Origin: Xenorhabdus griffiniae
Lineage (GTDB): Bacteria > Pseudomonadota > Gammaproteobacteria > Enterobacterales > Enterobacteriaceae
Assembly: GCF_037265215.1 (NCBI RefSeq)
Contig: NZ_CP147737.1
Location: 1,426,001 to 1,490,000, forward strand
Length of the DNA stretch: 64,000 nt
Direction: 5' to 3'
Made by a program: the position numbers and the translations under genes. Numbering within the stretch: the first letter of the stretch is position 1; each line of letters begins with the position of its first letter. A model generated the notes under the pieces. It was not told the origin of the DNA and did not search any database. It saw only the letters and a program-made list of their open reading frames with translations. Shown here in pieces: positions 8,214 through 16,724 of the stretch.

Positions 8214-8933
8214 ATGATAAATAACGTAATTTCACCGGAATATAATGAAAATGGCAGGGCGTTGCGCCGTGTCCGCAGTTTTGTGCGTCGGCAGGGGCGG
8301 TTAACGAGTCGCCAGCAGCAAGCGCTTGATAATGTGTGGCCAGAGATGGGCGTGGACTATCAGGCAGAATTGTCCAATATGGAAGAGATCTTTGGCCGTA
8401 AAGCCCCTGTTGTGCTGGAAATCGGTTTTGGTATGGGCGCATCATTGGTCACAATGGCAAGCGAAAATCCAGATAAAAACTTTTGGGGAATCGAAGTTCA
8501 TGCGCCGGGAGTTGGAGCGTGTTTGGCATCCGCAGAAGATGAAAATCTCAGTAATCTGCGAGTGATGTGCCATGATGCTATCGAAGTATTGAACAACATG
8601 ATCCCAGATCAGAGCCTGGCAATGGTTCAGCTTTTCTTCCCTGATCCGTGGCATAAAGCTCGTCATAACAAGCGTAGAATTGTGCAGCCTGAATTCGCTC
8701 AATTAGTGAGAAGTAAGCTGGAAATCGGTGGTGTTTTCCATATGGCGACCGACTGGCAGCCATATGCAGAGCATATGCTGGAGGTGATGAGCGCAGCAGA
8801 AGGGTATCGCAACTTATCGGAAAACGGTGATTATGTGCCACGTCCTGAGTCGCGCCCGGTCACAAAATTTGAGACGCGTGGTCAGCGGTTAGGTCATGGC
8901 GTATGGGATCTAATGTTTGAGAGGGTAAAATAA
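8214..8933 (+). CDS. trmB: tRNA (guanine-N7-)-methyltransferase
   Basis: TrmB makes m7G46 in tRNA using SAM. The 239-residue product begins [14 protein letters not shown] and equals the E. coli length from this start; the frame extends to 8133 without family similarity. The SAM-binding motif is [11 protein letters not shown]. '[18 protein letters not shown]' carries the catalytic and tRNA-binding residues, and the C-terminus is '[13 protein letters not shown]'. The Shine-Dalgarno is weak. The stop codon overlaps the yggL start by one base, so the two are probably co-translated. Confidence 0.97.
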   Translation: MINNVISPEYNENGRALRRVRSFVRRQGRLTSRQQQALDNVWPEMGVDYQAELSNMEEIFGRKAPVVLEIGFGMGASLVTMASENPDKNFWGIEVHAPGVGACLASAEDENLSNLRVMCHDAIEVLNNMIPDQSLAMVQLFFPDPWHKARHNKRRIVQPEFAQLVRSKLEIGGVFHMATDWQPYAEHMLEVMSAAEGYRNLSENGDYVPRPESRPVTKFETRGQRLGHGVWDLMFERVK

Positions 8934-9259
8934 TGGCTAAAAACCGTAGTCGTCGTCTGCGTAAAAAATTGCGTATTGATGAGTTTCAGGAATTGGGTTT
9001 TTCAATAAAGTGGAATTTTCCGGCTGATACCTCCGTTGAGGTTGTTGATAGCACGGTTGATGCTTTGATTGAAGAACTGATCGAGCCAAATGGCCTTGCT
9101 CTGGATGCCAGCGGTTATTTGCAATGGGAAGGTATTGTCTGTCTGCAAAAAATCGGCAAATGTACGGAAGAACATCGCCAGTTGGTTGAGAAGTGGCTGA
9201 AAGATAGCGGTATGGAAGACGTTATCACATCAGAACTGTTTGATGTGTGGTGGGATTGA
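8933..9259 (+). CDS. yggL: YggL family protein (DUF469), ribosome-associated
   Basis: The 108-residue product begins [24 protein letters not shown] and ends in an acidic/aromatic tail, the typical YggL (DUF469) sequence and length. Family members have been linked to 50S ribosome assembly. The ATG overlaps the last base of the trmB stop, as in other Enterobacterales. Confidence 0.95.
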   Translation: MAKNRSRRLRKKLRIDEFQELGFSIKWNFPADTSVEVVDSTVDALIEELIEPNGLALDASGYLQWEGIVCLQKIGKCTEEHRQLVEKWLKDSGMEDVITSELFDVWWD

Positions 9260-9305
9260 TTCGCTGTTGCATTAAGAAAAAGCGTATTACGTAAAGCGCT
9301 GTATG

Positions 9306-9332
9306 CAGGGGCTCTTTAGGGGCCCCTGTTTG
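9306..9332 (+). terminator. Possible terminator after yggL
   Basis: CAGGGGC (9306-9312) pairs with GCCCCTG (9322-9328) around a nine-base loop and is followed by TTTGT. The T-tract is short. The hairpin ends only about 20 bp before the glsB start, so it could instead influence glsB translation. Confidence 0.45.
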
Positions 9333-9347
9333 TCTGGAGAAAACGTG

Positions 9348-10274
9348 GTGAAGGTAAGGTTCTCTAATTCGTTGTTGGCTGATATCTTAGAAGAAGTGCG
9401 CCCTTTGATTGGTCAAGGAAGAGTCGCGGATTATATTCCTGCTCTGGCAGAAGTTCCGGCAGACAATTTGGCAATGGCCATTTGTACGGTCGATGGGCAA
9501 ATTTTTAAAGCGGGAGATGCAGAAAAACGCTTCTCCATCCAATCCATTTCTAAAGTGTTGAGCTTAACATTAGCAATGACACGTTATAAGGAAGAGGATA
9601 TCTGGCAACGGGTGGGTACGGAACCTTCGGGGCAGCCGTTTAACTCATTGGTACAGTTGGAATTGGAAAAGGGTATTCCCCGTAACCCTTTTATTAATGC
9701 CGGAGCCTTGATTATTTGCGATATGCTGCAATCTCGCTTAAGTGCCCCTAAGCATAGAATGCTGGAGTTTGTCCGTAGCCTCACCGGTCAAAAAAGGATT
9801 TGCTATGACGATATCGTTGCCCGTTCAGAGATGGAGCATTCCAGTCGCAATGCCGCGATAGCTTACCTGATGAAATCATTCGGTAATTTTGAGAACGATG
9901 TTATTACCGTTTTGCAAACATATTTCCAATACTGTGCCTTAAAGATGAATTGTGTTGAATTGGCTCAATGTTTTATTTATTTAGCCAACCAGGGGCGAAT
10001 GCTGGGTTCTGGCCAACAAATTTTGAGTCTTCGACAAACTCGCCAGATTAATGCGCTTATGTTGACATGTGGTATGTACGATGGTTCTGGCGAGTTTGCT
10101 TTCAGGATCGGTATACCAGGAAAATCGGGTGTGGGTGGCGGCATTATCTGTGTGGTGCCGGGAGAATTTACGGTTGCAGTATGGTCGCCTGAGCTGGATA
10201 AATCCGGTAACTCATTGGCAGGTTGTGCAGCACTGGAAAAATTAGCCGGGCGTATTGGACGCTCTATCTTTTAA
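9348..10274 (+). CDS. glsB: Glutaminase B
   Basis: The enzyme hydrolyses glutamine to glutamate and ammonia and belongs to the beta-lactamase-fold glutaminases. From the GTG at 9348 it has 308 residues, exactly the E. coli GlsB (YneH) length. GGAGA at 9336-9340 is seven bases upstream, better spaced than for the adjacent GTG at 9345. The nucleophile motif is FSIQSISK with Ser66 and Lys69. '[12 protein letters not shown]', '[12 protein letters not shown]' and '[12 protein letters not shown]' are the other conserved blocks. It sits between yggL and yggN. Confidence 0.93.
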   Translation: MKVRFSNSLLADILEEVRPLIGQGRVADYIPALAEVPADNLAMAICTVDGQIFKAGDAEKRFSIQSISKVLSLTLAMTRYKEEDIWQRVGTEPSGQPFNSLVQLELEKGIPRNPFINAGALIICDMLQSRLSAPKHRMLEFVRSLTGQKRICYDDIVARSEMEHSSRNAAIAYLMKSFGNFENDVITVLQTYFQYCALKMNCVELAQCFIYLANQGRMLGSGQQILSLRQTRQINALMLTCGMYDGSGEFAFRIGIPGKSGVGGGIICVVPGEFTVAVWSPELDKSGNSLAGCAALEKLAGRIGRSIF

Positions 10275-10311
10275 CCTGTCAGTGTTTTAACTTTAGAAAT
10301 CAGGAGAAGGT

Positions 10312-11049
10312 ATGTTACGCAGGATCACGATTGCTGCAACATTGATATTTGTGTCTCAAGCCATTGTTACTCAGGCACAGGCGAATTCTGAATGTCATGC
10401 GACGCTTAATGATGACATTATTGTCACGCCAAATTCTGTCCAGATCACAGGGGCGAGTGGAAACTTAAAGATATTGCCTGATGGTTCCATAACCAGAAAT
10501 GGTAAGGTGTTATCGCTGGATACAGGACAACGTAGCAAAGCCCAACAATATCAACAGACGATCCGTCAGGATTTACCTTGGGTTAAGAAAGAAGCGCTAA
10601 GTCATTTGGCGAATGCACGACAGTCACTGGATAAAGTGGTGGTCGAAACAATGGGTAAGGAAAGTAATATCCGTAACCGTCTATCTCAATTGGAATCTGG
10701 CCTCAGTAAACAAGTTGATAAAGTGATTGAAACCCGTGCTAATGGCTTTGCTTTTAATGCTCAGGCAGTCAAGCAGGTAGAACCTGAAGGCAAAAAACTG
10801 ATTGAACAGAGCCTTGGCGGTATCTTGCAAGATAGCATTAATGAAATGAGCCGGAAAAATAGCGAGCAAAATGGTGATGGCAAACAGATGCTAATGTCTC
10901 TTCTTGGCGGGTTAGGCGGTATGCAAAATGGTTTTGATGCAGAATGGAAAAAGCAGGAACAAGAATTAAAACGCTTAAAAGTGGAAGTATGTAGTAAAGC
11001 CAGTCAATTAGAACAACAGCGCATCAGTCTTATGAATGCGATTAAATGA
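10312..11049 (+). CDS. yggN: YggN family periplasmic protein (DUF2884)
   Basis: The 245-residue protein starts with a cleavable signal peptide (hydrophobic core ITIAATLIFVSQAIV, probable cleavage after AQA-N near residue 25). 'ECHATLNDDIIVTPNSVQI' follows, typical of the YggN/DUF2884 family. The middle is predicted to be largely helical, with conserved 'QLESGLSKQVDKVIETR'. Its function is unknown. AGGAG precedes the ATG. In E. coli yggN also lies beside yggL and trmB. Confidence 0.9.
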   Translation: MLRRITIAATLIFVSQAIVTQAQANSECHATLNDDIIVTPNSVQITGASGNLKILPDGSITRNGKVLSLDTGQRSKAQQYQQTIRQDLPWVKKEALSHLANARQSLDKVVVETMGKESNIRNRLSQLESGLSKQVDKVIETRANGFAFNAQAVKQVEPEGKKLIEQSLGGILQDSINEMSRKNSEQNGDGKQMLMSLLGGLGGMQNGFDAEWKKQEQELKRLKVEVCSKASQLEQQRISLMNAIK

Positions 11050-11070
11050 AACAGGCTTTCACCCTACAGG

Positions 11071-11105
11071 AAAATAAGAATCAATATGAAATTGATTCTT
11101 ATTTT
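11071..11105 (+). promoter_or_regulatory. Paired Fur-box-like palindrome (may double as yggN terminator)
   Basis: Two 15-base arms, 11071-11085 and 11091-11105, are perfect inverted repeats around a 5-base centre. Each arm with its flank matches about 14 of 19 positions of the classical Fur consensus (GATAATGATAATCATTATC). The repeat directly abuts the -35 of the promoter ahead of an iron-siderophore binding protein, as expected for an iron-responsive operator. An AT-rich intrinsic terminator for yggN is the alternative; one sequence could serve both roles. Confidence 0.55.
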
Positions 11106-11106
11106 G

Positions 11107-11134
11107 TTGACATGTTAACGTTGCCACCTAGAAT
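11107..11134 (+). promoter_or_regulatory. Sigma-70 promoter of the siderophore-binding protein gene
   Basis: TTGACA (11107-11112), a 16-base spacer and TAGAAT (11129-11134) form a near-consensus promoter about 40 bp before the start codon. The palindrome at 11071-11105 ends one base from the -35. Confidence 0.7.
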
Positions 11135-11176
11135 GCAAGTCACCTTTTATTAATAGACTTAATTTAGGTGTCACTA

Positions 11177-12121
11177 ATGAAAAAAATCCTGCCAATTGTT
11201 ATTGCATCACTGCTTTCTGCTACCAGTTACTCTGCATTTAGCCAATCACCAGAATTACTTATGCCAAATTCAGTAACAGCCCAGTCTGGTGATTATGCCA
11301 CGGTAAAACATCTTTCCGGTGAAACTCAGGTTAAAAAGAATCCAAAACGGGTGGTTTTGTTCGATTTCGGAACGTACGATTCGATGGTAAAATTGGAATT
11401 GTCTGATCGAGTGATTGCATTACCCATCAATAACTTACCTGAATATGTGCGTAATGGTGTGCCTGCAACTATGCACAATGCCGGTGGAATGAAAGAGCCG
11501 AATCTGGAAAAATTAGCGGAAATCAAACCTGATTTGATTGTCATTACTGGCCGTCAAGGTGCTTTCTATGAAAGCCTGTCACAAATAGCACCAACCATTA
11601 ATTTAAGCACGGACAATAAAAATTATCTGTCATCCGTTGATAGTAATCTTAAATTGTTGGGTGAGTTATTTAATAAGCAGGATATCGTGAAAGCGCAATT
11701 TGCTGATTTGGAAAAAACGCTTGCAGCCGCTCAGGTAAAAGCGCAAGTAGCGAACAGCAAGGTATTGGTATTACTGCATAATGCAGGGGAATTATATCCC
11801 AATAATCAGGCTATTGTTTACAACGTGATTAAAGTACCTCGTGCTGTTTTGCCGGCTAAATCGGATAAAGACAAAAGCAGGAGCGTGACGGCGGATATGA
11901 TTGCACAAGCGGATCCTGATGTGATTTTTATTATCGACCGTAGTGAAGCAATTGGTGCCGGTAAGTTAGAAAAAGCACAGTTTGAAAATGACCAAGTCAA
12001 ATCAACTAATGCCTATAAAAACGGCAAGATAGTGTATTTACAGCCTGATCTTTGGTACTTGTCTGGTGGCGGTTTGGATAGCATGACGCGACAAATCAAT
12101 GCCGTTGCTGATGCCTTGTAA
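11177..12121 (+). CDS. Siderophore ABC transporter periplasmic binding protein (FatB/YclQ-like)
   Basis: The 314-residue product is a class III periplasmic binding protein for ferric siderophores. A signal peptide (MKKILPIVIASLLSATSYSAFS) is followed by 'NPKRVVLFDFGTYDSMVKLEL'. 'MKEPNLEKLAEIKPDLIVITGRQ' and a C-terminal 'ADPDVIFIIDRSEAIGAG' complete the two-lobe fold of FatB/CeuE/YclQ proteins, which often take catecholate siderophores. The ATG at 11177 (AGGTG six bases upstream) is preferred to the GTG at 11168. No permease or ATPase gene follows, so it must work with a transporter encoded elsewhere. It is not a lipoprotein, as expected for a Gram-negative periplasmic protein. Regulation by iron is suggested by the palindrome upstream. 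Confidence 0.88.
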   Translation: MKKILPIVIASLLSATSYSAFSQSPELLMPNSVTAQSGDYATVKHLSGETQVKKNPKRVVLFDFGTYDSMVKLELSDRVIALPINNLPEYVRNGVPATMHNAGGMKEPNLEKLAEIKPDLIVITGRQGAFYESLSQIAPTINLSTDNKNYLSSVDSNLKLLGELFNKQDIVKAQFADLEKTLAAAQVKAQVANSKVLVLLHNAGELYPNNQAIVYNVIKVPRAVLPAKSDKDKSRSVTADMIAQADPDVIFIIDRSEAIGAGKLEKAQFENDQVKSTNAYKNGKIVYLQPDLWYLSGGGLDSMTRQINAVADAL

Positions 12122-12153
12122 TTTCGTAAATTAAAATCCTTTTTCTCTGAATT

Positions 12154-12187
12154 TATCCTGAAATCTGAAGAGTGAGGTTTCAGGGTA
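12154..12187 (+). terminator. Possible terminator hairpin after the binding-protein gene
   Basis: TATCCTGAAA (12154-12163) pairs with TTTCAGGGTA (12178-12187), including one G-T wobble, around a 14-base loop. No T-tract follows, so function as an intrinsic terminator is uncertain. Confidence 0.35.
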
Positions 12188-12322
12188 AACTCGACTCACT
12201 TATTATTCCTAAACTGATATTGTTCCTAAATTGAAACAATCAAGCTAAATCATGACTTATCCTTGCGACACAGAAAATCTACGTTAGGATATTTCAAAAG
12301 GCATCCAATGGGGGATATAAAC

Positions 12323-12811
12323 ATGATTATTAGTTCAACTGAATTTAAGAATAATGATTTCTTGAAAAAAGGGCATGAATTTAATCAATTTGATGGCAAT
12401 GGTGATAACCGTTCCCCCGAACTTTCCTGGGCGGACGCACCAGCCGGAACCCAAAGTTTTGCGATAACTGTCTATGATCCTGATGCACCAACGGGTAGTG
12501 GTTTCTGGCATTGGGTCGCTTTCAATATTCCCGTTGAAACACAATCCTTACCTGCAAATGCAGGGCAAAGTGATGGTAGTCAATTACCAACCGGTACAAC
12601 TCAGAGCAGAAATGATTATGGTCTGTCTGGTTTCGGTGGTTGTTGCCCACCTGTGGGGGATAAAGCCCATCGCTATATTTTCACCGTACATGCTTTAGCG
12701 GTAGAGAAACTACCGGGCGTTGATGCTGAAACAACAAATGCCGTTGCGCGTTTTATGATCCAGGCCAATACCCTGGCAACAGCATCTATTACCGGCTACT
12801 ACCAGCGTTAA
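12323..12811 (+). CDS. YbhB/YbcL family Raf-kinase-inhibitor-like (PEBP) protein
   Basis: The 162-residue protein has the phosphatidylethanolamine-binding protein fold of bacterial YbhB/YbcL. The ligand-pocket motifs are 'NRSPELSWADAPAGTQSFAITVYDPDAPTG' and 'FWHWVAFNIP', followed by 'YGLSGFGGCCPPVGDKAHRYIFTVHAL', which matches the conserved GP.PP..G.HRY...V.AL block. The ATG at 12323 follows GGGGGA by eight bases; upstream in-frame starts at 12263 and 12308 lack such a site. No signal peptide is seen, so it is probably cytoplasmic like YbhB. Its substrate is unknown. It lies 40 bp before a YrdC-like gene and is probably co-transcribed with it. Confidence 0.9.
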   Translation: MIISSTEFKNNDFLKKGHEFNQFDGNGDNRSPELSWADAPAGTQSFAITVYDPDAPTGSGFWHWVAFNIPVETQSLPANAGQSDGSQLPTGTTQSRNDYGLSGFGGCCPPVGDKAHRYIFTVHALAVEKLPGVDAETTNAVARFMIQANTLATASITGYYQR

Positions 12812-12851
12812 CTGATTAATCATTCTTCCGTTTCCAGTAAGGGGTATCAAT

Positions 12852-13631
12852 ATGAGCAGCAAAAAAATTCAATGGAACTATGGATTACAGCCGGAAGCGG
12901 TAGAGATCCTTTCTAATAATGGAGGCATGATCGTCTGCCCAACCAAAGTTGGCTACATTATCATGACATCCGATGCGCAAGGTCTGGAACGTAAATTTGA
13001 GGCTAAACAGCGTAATCGTAACAAGCCGGGTGTTGTATTATGTGGTTCTTTGGAACAGTTGAAAGAGCTGGCCCAACTTAACGCGGAAATTGAAGAACTT
13101 TATCAAAGACATTGGGATGAAGACGTCCTGTTAGGTTGTATTTTGCCGTGGAAAGAAGAAGCGATAGCCCGTATCCCAGATGATGGTTCTAAAGAACTGA
13201 TGATGGATCAGCGTGGTACGAGCTGTTTCGTGATTAAATTTGGCAAGCCTGGCGAAATCCTGGCAAAAGAATTGTGGGAAAAATATGGCAAGTTCTCTTT
13301 TGCCAGCTCAGCTAATCCATCAGGTAAGGGAAATCGCGGTTTGGTTGAATGTATCGGTGAGAGGATAGAAGAGCGGGCCGATCTGATTATTTGCGCCAAT
13401 GACTATGTTAAATCTATTCAGCCAAATGAAACTGAGCAAACTCGTTATGAACAAGGTGTTATGGTTTCAATGGTCGATGAAAATGGTCAATTAGTTCCAC
13501 TGCAACAAGGGCAACGTGATATTACCCCGTGTCCGGTATTAATCCGCAAGGGATTGGATGTACATAAAATCATGGCGATGATGTCCGATATTTTCACTAC
13601 CTGGGATTACCGCCACGGCAATTACTATTGA
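12852..13631 (+). CDS. Sua5/YciO/YrdC-family protein
   Basis: The 259-residue product carries a YrdC-like domain, the fold that makes threonylcarbamoyl-AMP in tRNA t6A synthesis. The visible motifs are 'GGMIVCPTKVGYIIM', a basic segment 'KFEAKQRNRNKPGVVL' where the family binds substrate (K.R...KP), and 'FSFASSANPSGKGN', which matches the SANPSG signature. It differs from the housekeeping YrdC/TsaC (about 190 residues) by a longer C-terminus ending 'MSDIFTTWDYRHGNYY'. It could be a paralogue acting in secondary metabolism or carbamoyl transfer, but no biosynthetic partners are recognisable apart from the nearby dehydratase pair. Confidence 0.8.
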   Translation: MSSKKIQWNYGLQPEAVEILSNNGGMIVCPTKVGYIIMTSDAQGLERKFEAKQRNRNKPGVVLCGSLEQLKELAQLNAEIEELYQRHWDEDVLLGCILPWKEEAIARIPDDGSKELMMDQRGTSCFVIKFGKPGEILAKELWEKYGKFSFASSANPSGKGNRGLVECIGERIEERADLIICANDYVKSIQPNETEQTRYEQGVMVSMVDENGQLVPLQQGQRDITPCPVLIRKGLDVHKIMAMMSDIFTTWDYRHGNYY

Positions 13632-13693
13632 TTAATACCTCTTACAGATAATATCTTTGGCGGGTGCTGTTGTGCCCGCATTGATATCTGTCG

Positions 13694-14611
13694 TTACGCG
13701 TTTTTTCCTCTCTCCAAATCTTGCCTGAGCTTGCGTTGTAAAGAGTTTGCAAACTGTTGTACACGCGAAGATAGCGTATCCTCTGATTTAAACAGTATCC
13801 ATGCTTGATAAATATCCATGTCCCATTCTGGGAGAAGCCGTACTAATTTCCCTTCTGCCACAGCTTCATGGGTAACATAGTCGGGTAGATAGGCAATGCC
13901 AGCCCCAGCCAGAGCGGAATTCATTAGCGCCACACTGTTGTTGATGCGAAATCGGCTACGTACTTCAATATCCAGCTTATTTCTTTCCTTACGGAATGGC
14001 AGGGAAATAGTATGCGCAGGACCACGAAATAACAGGTAATCGTAACGAGGAAGATCTTCGGGTTTCTCTATTGGCGAAAATTGGTTGATATAGTCTGGGG
14101 TTGCATAAAGTCCCCAAGTGATATCAATTAAAGGCATGACAAGTGGATATTGTGGCGTCTCACGCCCTATGATGATGGCAATATCACATTGATCTTCTTC
14201 CATATTAATGGTTCTGTCGGTCAGTTCCAGATCAACGCTGATATGAATATTTCCGGCGACAAAGTGATTCAGTGCGGGGACAATACATTGGCTGCCAAAA
14301 GATACTGGAGCAATCAAGCGTAAACTTCCCATCGGTTGTTCATGGAAATTACGTATAAAATGTTCAGCGTTTTGGGCTTCGGTAAGGAGCCGCTGGCAGT
14401 GTTGGTAATAACTCATCCCAACTTCGGTGACTTGAATTTTACGTGTAGTGCGGTTGAGTAATTGGGTACCTAATCTTACTTCTAATTGTGCAATCTCGCG
14501 GCTGACGGAAGATTTGGATAGCCTTAATGATTTTGCTGCTTCGGTAAAACTCAGCGTCTCAACCACACGGGCAAAGATCACCATAGAGGTAAGATTTTCA
14601 ATATTATTCAT
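13694..14611 (-). CDS. LysR-family transcriptional regulator
   Basis: The 305-residue protein has an N-terminal winged helix-turn-helix (FTEAAKSLRLSKSSVSREIAQLE, residues about 22-44) and 'LLNRTTRKIQVTEVG', then a substrate-binding-like effector domain. It resembles the CrgA/AaeR-type branch. The start at 14611 (MNNIENLTSMVIFARVVE) begins at the usual HTH position; the frame continues upstream without similarity. It is divergent from the leuC-like gene at 14835 across a 223-bp region, so it very likely controls that operon and itself. Its effector is unknown. Confidence 0.9.
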   Translation of the reverse strand: MNNIENLTSMVIFARVVETLSFTEAAKSLRLSKSSVSREIAQLEVRLGTQLLNRTTRKIQVTEVGMSYYQHCQRLLTEAQNAEHFIRNFHEQPMGSLRLIAPVSFGSQCIVPALNHFVAGNIHISVDLELTDRTINMEEDQCDIAIIIGRETPQYPLVMPLIDITWGLYATPDYINQFSPIEKPEDLPRYDYLLFRGPAHTISLPFRKERNKLDIEVRSRFRINNSVALMNSALAGAGIAYLPDYVTHEAVAEGKLVRLLPEWDMDIYQAWILFKSEDTLSSRVQQFANSLQRKLRQDLERGKNA

Positions 14612-14834
14612 GCAATAACCTGATGATTTACGCGTGGGAACTGCCCTATAACATATCACATATCCTGTAGTGATAGGTCAGATTCAATGGGTAAGAATTT
14701 CCCATTTTGTGAACAACTGTCCCATACTGGAAACAGTGAACCATACGATGGTATTTCCCTACGTTAAGGCATCGTAATCTTGTTAGGATGACAATCTATT
14801 GAGTCTGTTTTTATCTTTCAGAGGGCAATGTGAG

Positions 14835-16133
14835 ATGAGCCAAACTATTACACAAAAAATTCTTGCACGGGCAAGTGGGCGTGCACAAGTCACTCCGGGT
14901 GAAGTGGTTTGGGCGAAAGTGGATATTCTGATGTCTCACGATCCCTGCACACCGGGTGTAGCCAGTGTATTTAAAAAGGAGTTCGGGCAAGATGCGAAGA
15001 TATGGGATCCTGAACGCTTTATTTTAATTCCAGACCATTTTGTCTATTCAGCCGATCCACAGGCTAACCAAAATATTCGGGTCATGCGTGAATTTGCCGC
15101 TGAGCAGAACATAAAATATTTTTATGATGTCGGGACACCTAATTATAAGGGTGTGTGCCATATAGGACTCGCAGAAGGGGGGCATATTCGCCCTGGCGAG
15201 GTATTACTGGGCACAGATTCTCATACTGTGACCGCGGGTGCTTTTGGGGCATTTGCCATTGGCTTAGGTATTACTGACGCCGCTTATGCGTTAGGTACGG
15301 GAGAAATTCCTCTTAAGGTGCCAACAACCATTCGGGTCAATTTTACCGGAACCAAGCCAGCCCATGTTTTGGCGAAAGACATGATTTTATCCGTATTGTC
15401 AGAGTTGACGGTTGATGGTGCGACCTATCAGGCCATCGAGTTTGGTGGTAACGTCATTGATGAGTTATCAGTAGAAGAACGCATGACGATTTGCAATATG
15501 GTCGTTGAGTGCGGCGCTAAAAACGGCATTATGGTTCCTAATCAGGCGACGTTGGATTATTTGGCAGAACGCAATAATCTCCCGTTTGAAATTGTCTACC
15601 CTGACGAAGATGCACAATATAGCCGCGTGTTAAATATAGATGTTTCCACGATGCAACCAAAGATTGCCAAACCCCATTCGCCAGATAATGTCGTTTCCAT
15701 TGACCAGGTAGCCAATGTCGCCATTTCTCAGGCATATATTGGTTCTTGTACGGGGGGCAAGCTGGAGGATTTTGTTGCGGCAGCGCGGGTTATCAAAGGG
15801 CATAAGGTAACCATTCCGACTTATGCCGTGCCTGCAACAAAAGAAGTTTTCCATAGGACGATTACCACCCAAATCGATGGTGTTTCTGTCTACCAAATTT
15901 TAAGCGATGCAGGCGTAACACTTTCTTCTGAATCAGGGTGTGCAGCTTGTTGTGGTGGCCCGCCAGACACGTTTGGCCGTGTCAATGATCCAATATCAGT
16001 GATATCCACCACCAATCGTAATTTTGTCGGCAGAATGGGGCATAAACGTGCCAACATTTATCTGGCTTCCCCTTATTCTGTTGCCGCGGCAGCGATTACT
16101 GGTCAAATAACAAATCCTGAGGAGTTTTTATGA
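14835..16133 (+). CDS. LeuC/homoaconitase-like dehydratase, large subunit
   Basis: The 432-residue protein belongs to the aconitase superfamily and should (de)hydrate a branched or extended malate-type acid. The [4Fe-4S] ligands are Cys305 (YIGSCTGGKLEDF), Cys369 and Cys372 (CAACCGGP). 'GTDSHTVTAGAFGAFAIGLG' and 'NPDYKGVCH'-like 'TPNYKGVCHI' are conserved. 'RANIYLASPYSVAAAAITG' closes the domain. It is nearer the cyanobacterial/plant LeuC and homoaconitase type than the 466-residue enterobacterial LeuC, so I read it as a second system rather than the leucine-pathway enzyme; dimethylmalate or homocitrate-type substrates are possible. GAGGG at 14821-14825 supports the ATG at 14835 over 14799. 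The stop overlaps the small-subunit start. Confidence 0.85.
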   Translation: MSQTITQKILARASGRAQVTPGEVVWAKVDILMSHDPCTPGVASVFKKEFGQDAKIWDPERFILIPDHFVYSADPQANQNIRVMREFAAEQNIKYFYDVGTPNYKGVCHIGLAEGGHIRPGEVLLGTDSHTVTAGAFGAFAIGLGITDAAYALGTGEIPLKVPTTIRVNFTGTKPAHVLAKDMILSVLSELTVDGATYQAIEFGGNVIDELSVEERMTICNMVVECGAKNGIMVPNQATLDYLAERNNLPFEIVYPDEDAQYSRVLNIDVSTMQPKIAKPHSPDNVVSIDQVANVAISQAYIGSCTGGKLEDFVAAARVIKGHKVTIPTYAVPATKEVFHRTITTQIDGVSVYQILSDAGVTLSSESGCAACCGGPPDTFGRVNDPISVISTTNRNFVGRMGHKRANIYLASPYSVAAAAITGQITNPEEFL

Positions 16134-16681
16134 GTGAGTTAAAGGAAAATATCATTCGGGGTGAGGTGTATGTCTTGACCGATAATATTGATACTGACCA
16201 AATCCTCTCAGCCGAGTATCTCAAGGTCAACCCTTCCACTCCTGAAGGGTATGCTCAACTGGCTTCGCTGGCGATGTGTGGACTGCCGGAAGGTTCGCTG
16301 CCTTTTATTGATGAAAGTAAAGGAAAAGCGAAATATCCGATCATTGTGGCAGGGCAGAATTTTGGTTGTGGATCTTCGCGTGAACATGCGGTTGCCGCAT
16401 TAGGTGCTTCAGGTGTGAAAGCGGTTCTTGCTCAATCTTATGCCCGTATATTCTTCCGAAATTGTGTATCAACCGGAGAGTTATTGCCTGTTGCAGCCCA
16501 GGAGCGCTTGTGTGAAAAATTAGTTACAGGTGACAGTATTGAGATTGATATTGAAAACCAGACCGTTACTTTGTTGAAAGAGGGTGAAAAATATCAAACC
16601 GATCCTATTGGTGAACTTGCTAATATTGTCTCTGCCGGAGGGCTATTTTCTTACGCTCGTGCGTCGGGAAGAATTAAATAG
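16130..16681 (+). CDS. LeuD/homoaconitase-like dehydratase, small subunit
   Basis: The 183-residue swivel-domain subunit pairs with the preceding large subunit. 'DNIDTDQILSAEYLKVNP' and 'GQNFGCGSSREHAVAAL' are the characteristic substrate-specificity loop and GSSREHA active-site motif; 'ARIFFRNCVSTGELLPV' follows. Its ATG overlaps the large-subunit stop by four bases (ATGA), indicating translational coupling. The loop that sets substrate choice in this family (roughly residues 28-32, EYLKV) differs from leucine-pathway LeuD, which supports a different acid substrate. Confidence 0.87.
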   Translation: MSELKENIIRGEVYVLTDNIDTDQILSAEYLKVNPSTPEGYAQLASLAMCGLPEGSLPFIDESKGKAKYPIIVAGQNFGCGSSREHAVAALGASGVKAVLAQSYARIFFRNCVSTGELLPVAAQERLCEKLVTGDSIEIDIENQTVTLLKEGEKYQTDPIGELANIVSAGGLFSYARASGRIK

Positions 16682-16685
16682 TATG

Positions 16686-16723
16686 AAAAAACTGCACCCT
16701 GAATTTTAAGGTGCAGTTTTTTT
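16686..16723. terminator. Bidirectional terminator between leuD-like gene and hemW
   Basis: ACTGCACC (16691-16698) pairs with GGTGCAGT (16710-16717), flanked by an A-run on the left and a T-run on the right, so it can stop transcription from both converging genes. Confidence 0.9.
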
Positions 16724-16724
16724 C

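Noticed and set aside
8056..8445. 129-codon minus-strand frame
   Set aside because: Shadow of trmB on the opposite strand with no family resemblance.
11071..11105. Only a terminator
   Set aside because: Kept as an alternative, but the similarity of each arm to the Fur consensus and the position abutting the promoter of an iron-uptake gene favour an operator.
14835..16681. Standard leucine-pathway leuCD
   Set aside because: No leuA or leuB adjoins, a dedicated LysR gene is divergent, and the large subunit is shorter and of the homoaconitase/plant type; still possible if no other leuCD exists.
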